Source: Streptomyces capoamus (GTDB lineage Bacteria > Actinomycetota > Actinomycetes > Streptomycetales > Streptomycetaceae). Taken from it: a stretch of 39,929 bases of DNA. Of the stretch, positions 38,861-39,929 are shown piece after piece (within the stretch, counting starts at the first letter, position 1; every line of letters starts with the position of its first letter). The notes below the pieces were generated by a model. It did not search any database. It was not told the DNA's origin and saw only the letters and a program-made list of their open reading frames with translations. The DNA lies in NCBI RefSeq assembly GCF_014654935.1, contig NZ_BNBF01000005.1, forward strand, positions 81,806-121,734. The letters are read 5' to 3'. Position numbers and translations under genes: made by a program.

Positions 38861-39759
38861 CGGCCCTCCCCCGGTCCCGCCGCTGACTCGGCTCCGGCTC
38901 GTGCCCCGGACTCCGCTCCGGCTCGTGCCCCGGACTCCGCTCCGGCTCGTGCCCCGGACTCCGCTCCGGAGGACGAGCCGGATCCCTCCGCGGAGGACGT
39001 TCCGGACACCTCTCCGGAGAAGGAGTACGCGGCCCACGGACCGGTGAGTTCCACCCGCATCCCGGCTTCCTCGTCCTTCGTACGGTCCACCAGCTCCACG
39101 AACTCCTCGGAATGCGCCCGGGGCACCAGGTAGGCGGCGTTGAGCACGTTCTGGCCGGGGGAGCCGGAGAGCGCCGCGTTCTGCGGGCGGTGCATCCGGA
39201 ATTCCTCGGCGCGCTCGGCGAGGCGCTCGTGCAGGCGGTGGGCGAACCGCTCGGCCCGCTGCCACCTCTCCTCCTGCTCGTGGCTCTGCCGGCGCCGGCT
39301 GCGCAGGTAGTCACGCCCGCTGGCGGGCCGTGCCGCGGCGGCCGGCTCGGGTTCGGCGGCCCCGGGCTCCAGGTACACCTTCACTCCCCACTCCACGCGG
39401 CCGTGCAGCCGGTCGAGCAGGCGCCGGAAGTCGTCCTCGCGAGCCTCGATCATGGTGCGGACCGCGCTGTCGTCCCGGAAGACGGTCGCGAGCCGCAACG
39501 GCAGCGGGGTGGTCACCGTGGTGAGCGCGTCGACCACCCCCTGGTGCGCGCGGGCGGTCGCGGCCAGCCAGTCCAGATCCTCCAGGTGGGCCTTCAGCGC
39601 GTCCTCGCAGAAGTCGGCCTCCGGGACCGTGCTGACGACCGCGACCAGCCCGTGGTGGTGCAGCAGCGCCGGCGGGGCGCCCATCACGCCCCTCAGCTCG
39701 GCCTGCAGGGGCGTCCCGAAGGGGCGGCAGACGGCGTACACGTACCGCAGTCCGGTCAT
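38857..39759 (-). CDS. gvpL: gas vesicle protein GvpL/GvpF family, with repetitive C-terminal tail
   Basis: A 300-residue protein. The N-terminus LRYVYAVCRPFG and the segments HHHGLVAVVSTVPEADF, LKAHLEDLDWLAATARAHQGVVDAL, PLPLRLATVFRDD and WGVKVYLEP define the GvpL/GvpF family; NVLNAAYLVPR, EEFVELVDRTK and LTGPWAAYSF complete it. These proteins assist assembly of the vesicle. After residue 255 the protein continues for 45 residues in a Ser/Gly/Ala/Glu tail with three exact SGARAGAE-type repeats, unusual for the family. ATG 39759 overlaps the gvpJ stop (ATGA) behind GGAGGAGG. Position between J and S supports the name L. Confidence 0.9.
   Translation of the reverse strand: MTGLRYVYAVCRPFGTPLQAELRGVMGAPPALLHHHGLVAVVSTVPEADFCEDALKAHLEDLDWLAATARAHQGVVDALTTVTTPLPLRLATVFRDDSAVRTMIEAREDDFRRLLDRLHGRVEWGVKVYLEPGAAEPEPAAAARPASGRDYLRSRRRQSHEQEERWQRAERFAHRLHERLAERAEEFRMHRPQNAALSGSPGQNVLNAAYLVPRAHSEEFVELVDRTKDEEAGMRVELTGPWAAYSFSGEVSGTSSAEGSGSSSGAESGARAGAESGARAGAESGARAGAESAAGPGEGR
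38891..38962 (-). repeat. three perfect 24-bp tandem repeats in gvpL
   Basis: GCTCCGGCTCGTGCCCCGGACTCC minus no changes recurs at 38891, 38915 and 38939, with a partial fourth copy. It codes eight-residue repeats in the GvpL tail and keeps the frame. The exact identity implies recent duplication. Confidence 0.93.
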
Positions 39760-39929
39760 GGTGCCTCCTCCTGGGTGCGGCCCAACTCGAGTTCCTCCAG
39801 CCGGGCGAGCCGTTCGCGCAGTTCGGCGTTCTCCCGGGCCAGCTCGTCCCGGCGCGCCCGGGAGGAGAGCGCCGGGTCGGTCTCCCACCAGTCGATGCCC
39901 ATCTCCTTGGCCTTGTCGACCGAGGCGAC
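39756..39929 (-). CDS. gvpJ: gas vesicle protein GvpJ, C-terminal part (truncated by window edge)
   Basis: The frame is open from base 39929 to TGA 39758-39756 and gives 57 residues: VASVDKAKEMGIDWWETDPA, then a charged helix ARENAELRERLARLEELELG. The segment ASVDKAKEMGIDWWE is the end of the GvpA/J fold in the GvpJ branch, and the coiled-coil-like tail fits. Its stop overlaps the gvpL start. The start is beyond the window. Confidence 0.8.
   Translation of the reverse strand, partial: VASVDKAKEMGIDWWETDPALSSRARRDELARENAELRERLARLEELELGRTQEEAP

Noticed and set aside
1-39929. Mobile element, integrase, attachment site or tRNA genes
   Set aside because: No transposase or integrase domain, no flanking repeats and no tRNA-like fold were recognised; the resolvase-like protein lacks a catalytic motif.

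Overview
The window is chromosomal DNA of a Streptomyces or very close actinomycete. The base composition is very GC-rich, third codon positions are almost always G or C, and GTG/TTG starts are common. The gene content is also typical: a secreted chitosanase and cellulases, a CebR-type operator, DUF5753 and MmyB-like XRE regulators, DUF2795 and DUF6158 proteins, and the J-L-S-K end of a gas vesicle cluster. I see no rRNA, tRNA, insertion sequence, integrase or CRISPR array. It reads as accessory, arm-like chromosome rather than as an inserted element.

Layout. 1-5.2 kb: the 3' end of a GH33 sialidase with a LamG domain, a bile acid:sodium symporter-like permease divergent from a LysR regulator, a PhzF-like isomerase and a tandem-HTH Lrp regulator. 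5.3-9.0 kb: a long-chain acyl-CoA synthetase behind a 16-bp palindrome, an aldo/keto reductase and a two-domain ABM-like protein. 9.1-15.4 kb: a polysaccharide-degradation block with a GH75 chitosanase behind its own palindrome, a His-rich methyltransferase, and divergent CBM2-GH5 endoglucanase and GH74-CBM2 xyloglucanase genes. The two share an intergenic region carrying a perfect CebR box and a degenerate one. 15.6-19.7 kb: a methyltransferase, pterin dehydratase, two XRE regulators, an orphan NarJ chaperone and OsmC.

19.7-24.9 kb: a leftward group of phosphodiesterase/holin-like fusion, MoxR ATPase and VWA/metallopeptidase gene; the last is broken by an in-frame amber codon. 25.0-29.3 kb: a resolvase-like small protein, a metallo-hydrolase coupled to a DedA-type membrane protein, and a coupled pair of a second metallo-hydrolase and an aminotransferase-fold protein without a single lysine. 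29.4-33.6 kb: a secreted, membrane-anchored pentapeptide-repeat protein, then a rightward pyruvate oxidase-like enzyme, DUF2795 protein and PfpI/DJ-1 protein, closed by a strong hairpin terminator. 33.7-38.4 kb: a DUF6158 protein, an ABC-F ATPase, a PAP2/diacylglycerol kinase fusion and a methyltransferase preceded by a long hairpin. 38.4-39.9 kb: gvpK, gvpS, gvpL and the end of gvpJ, each joined by 4-nt stop/start overlaps.

The clearest working groups are the CebR-controlled cellulose/xyloglucan enzymes, the MoxR-VWA pair (probably inactivated), the gas vesicle operon and the pseudo-aminotransferase/metallo-hydrolase pair. The last is the best candidate for something undescribed, because the protein lacks the residue that defines its enzyme class.
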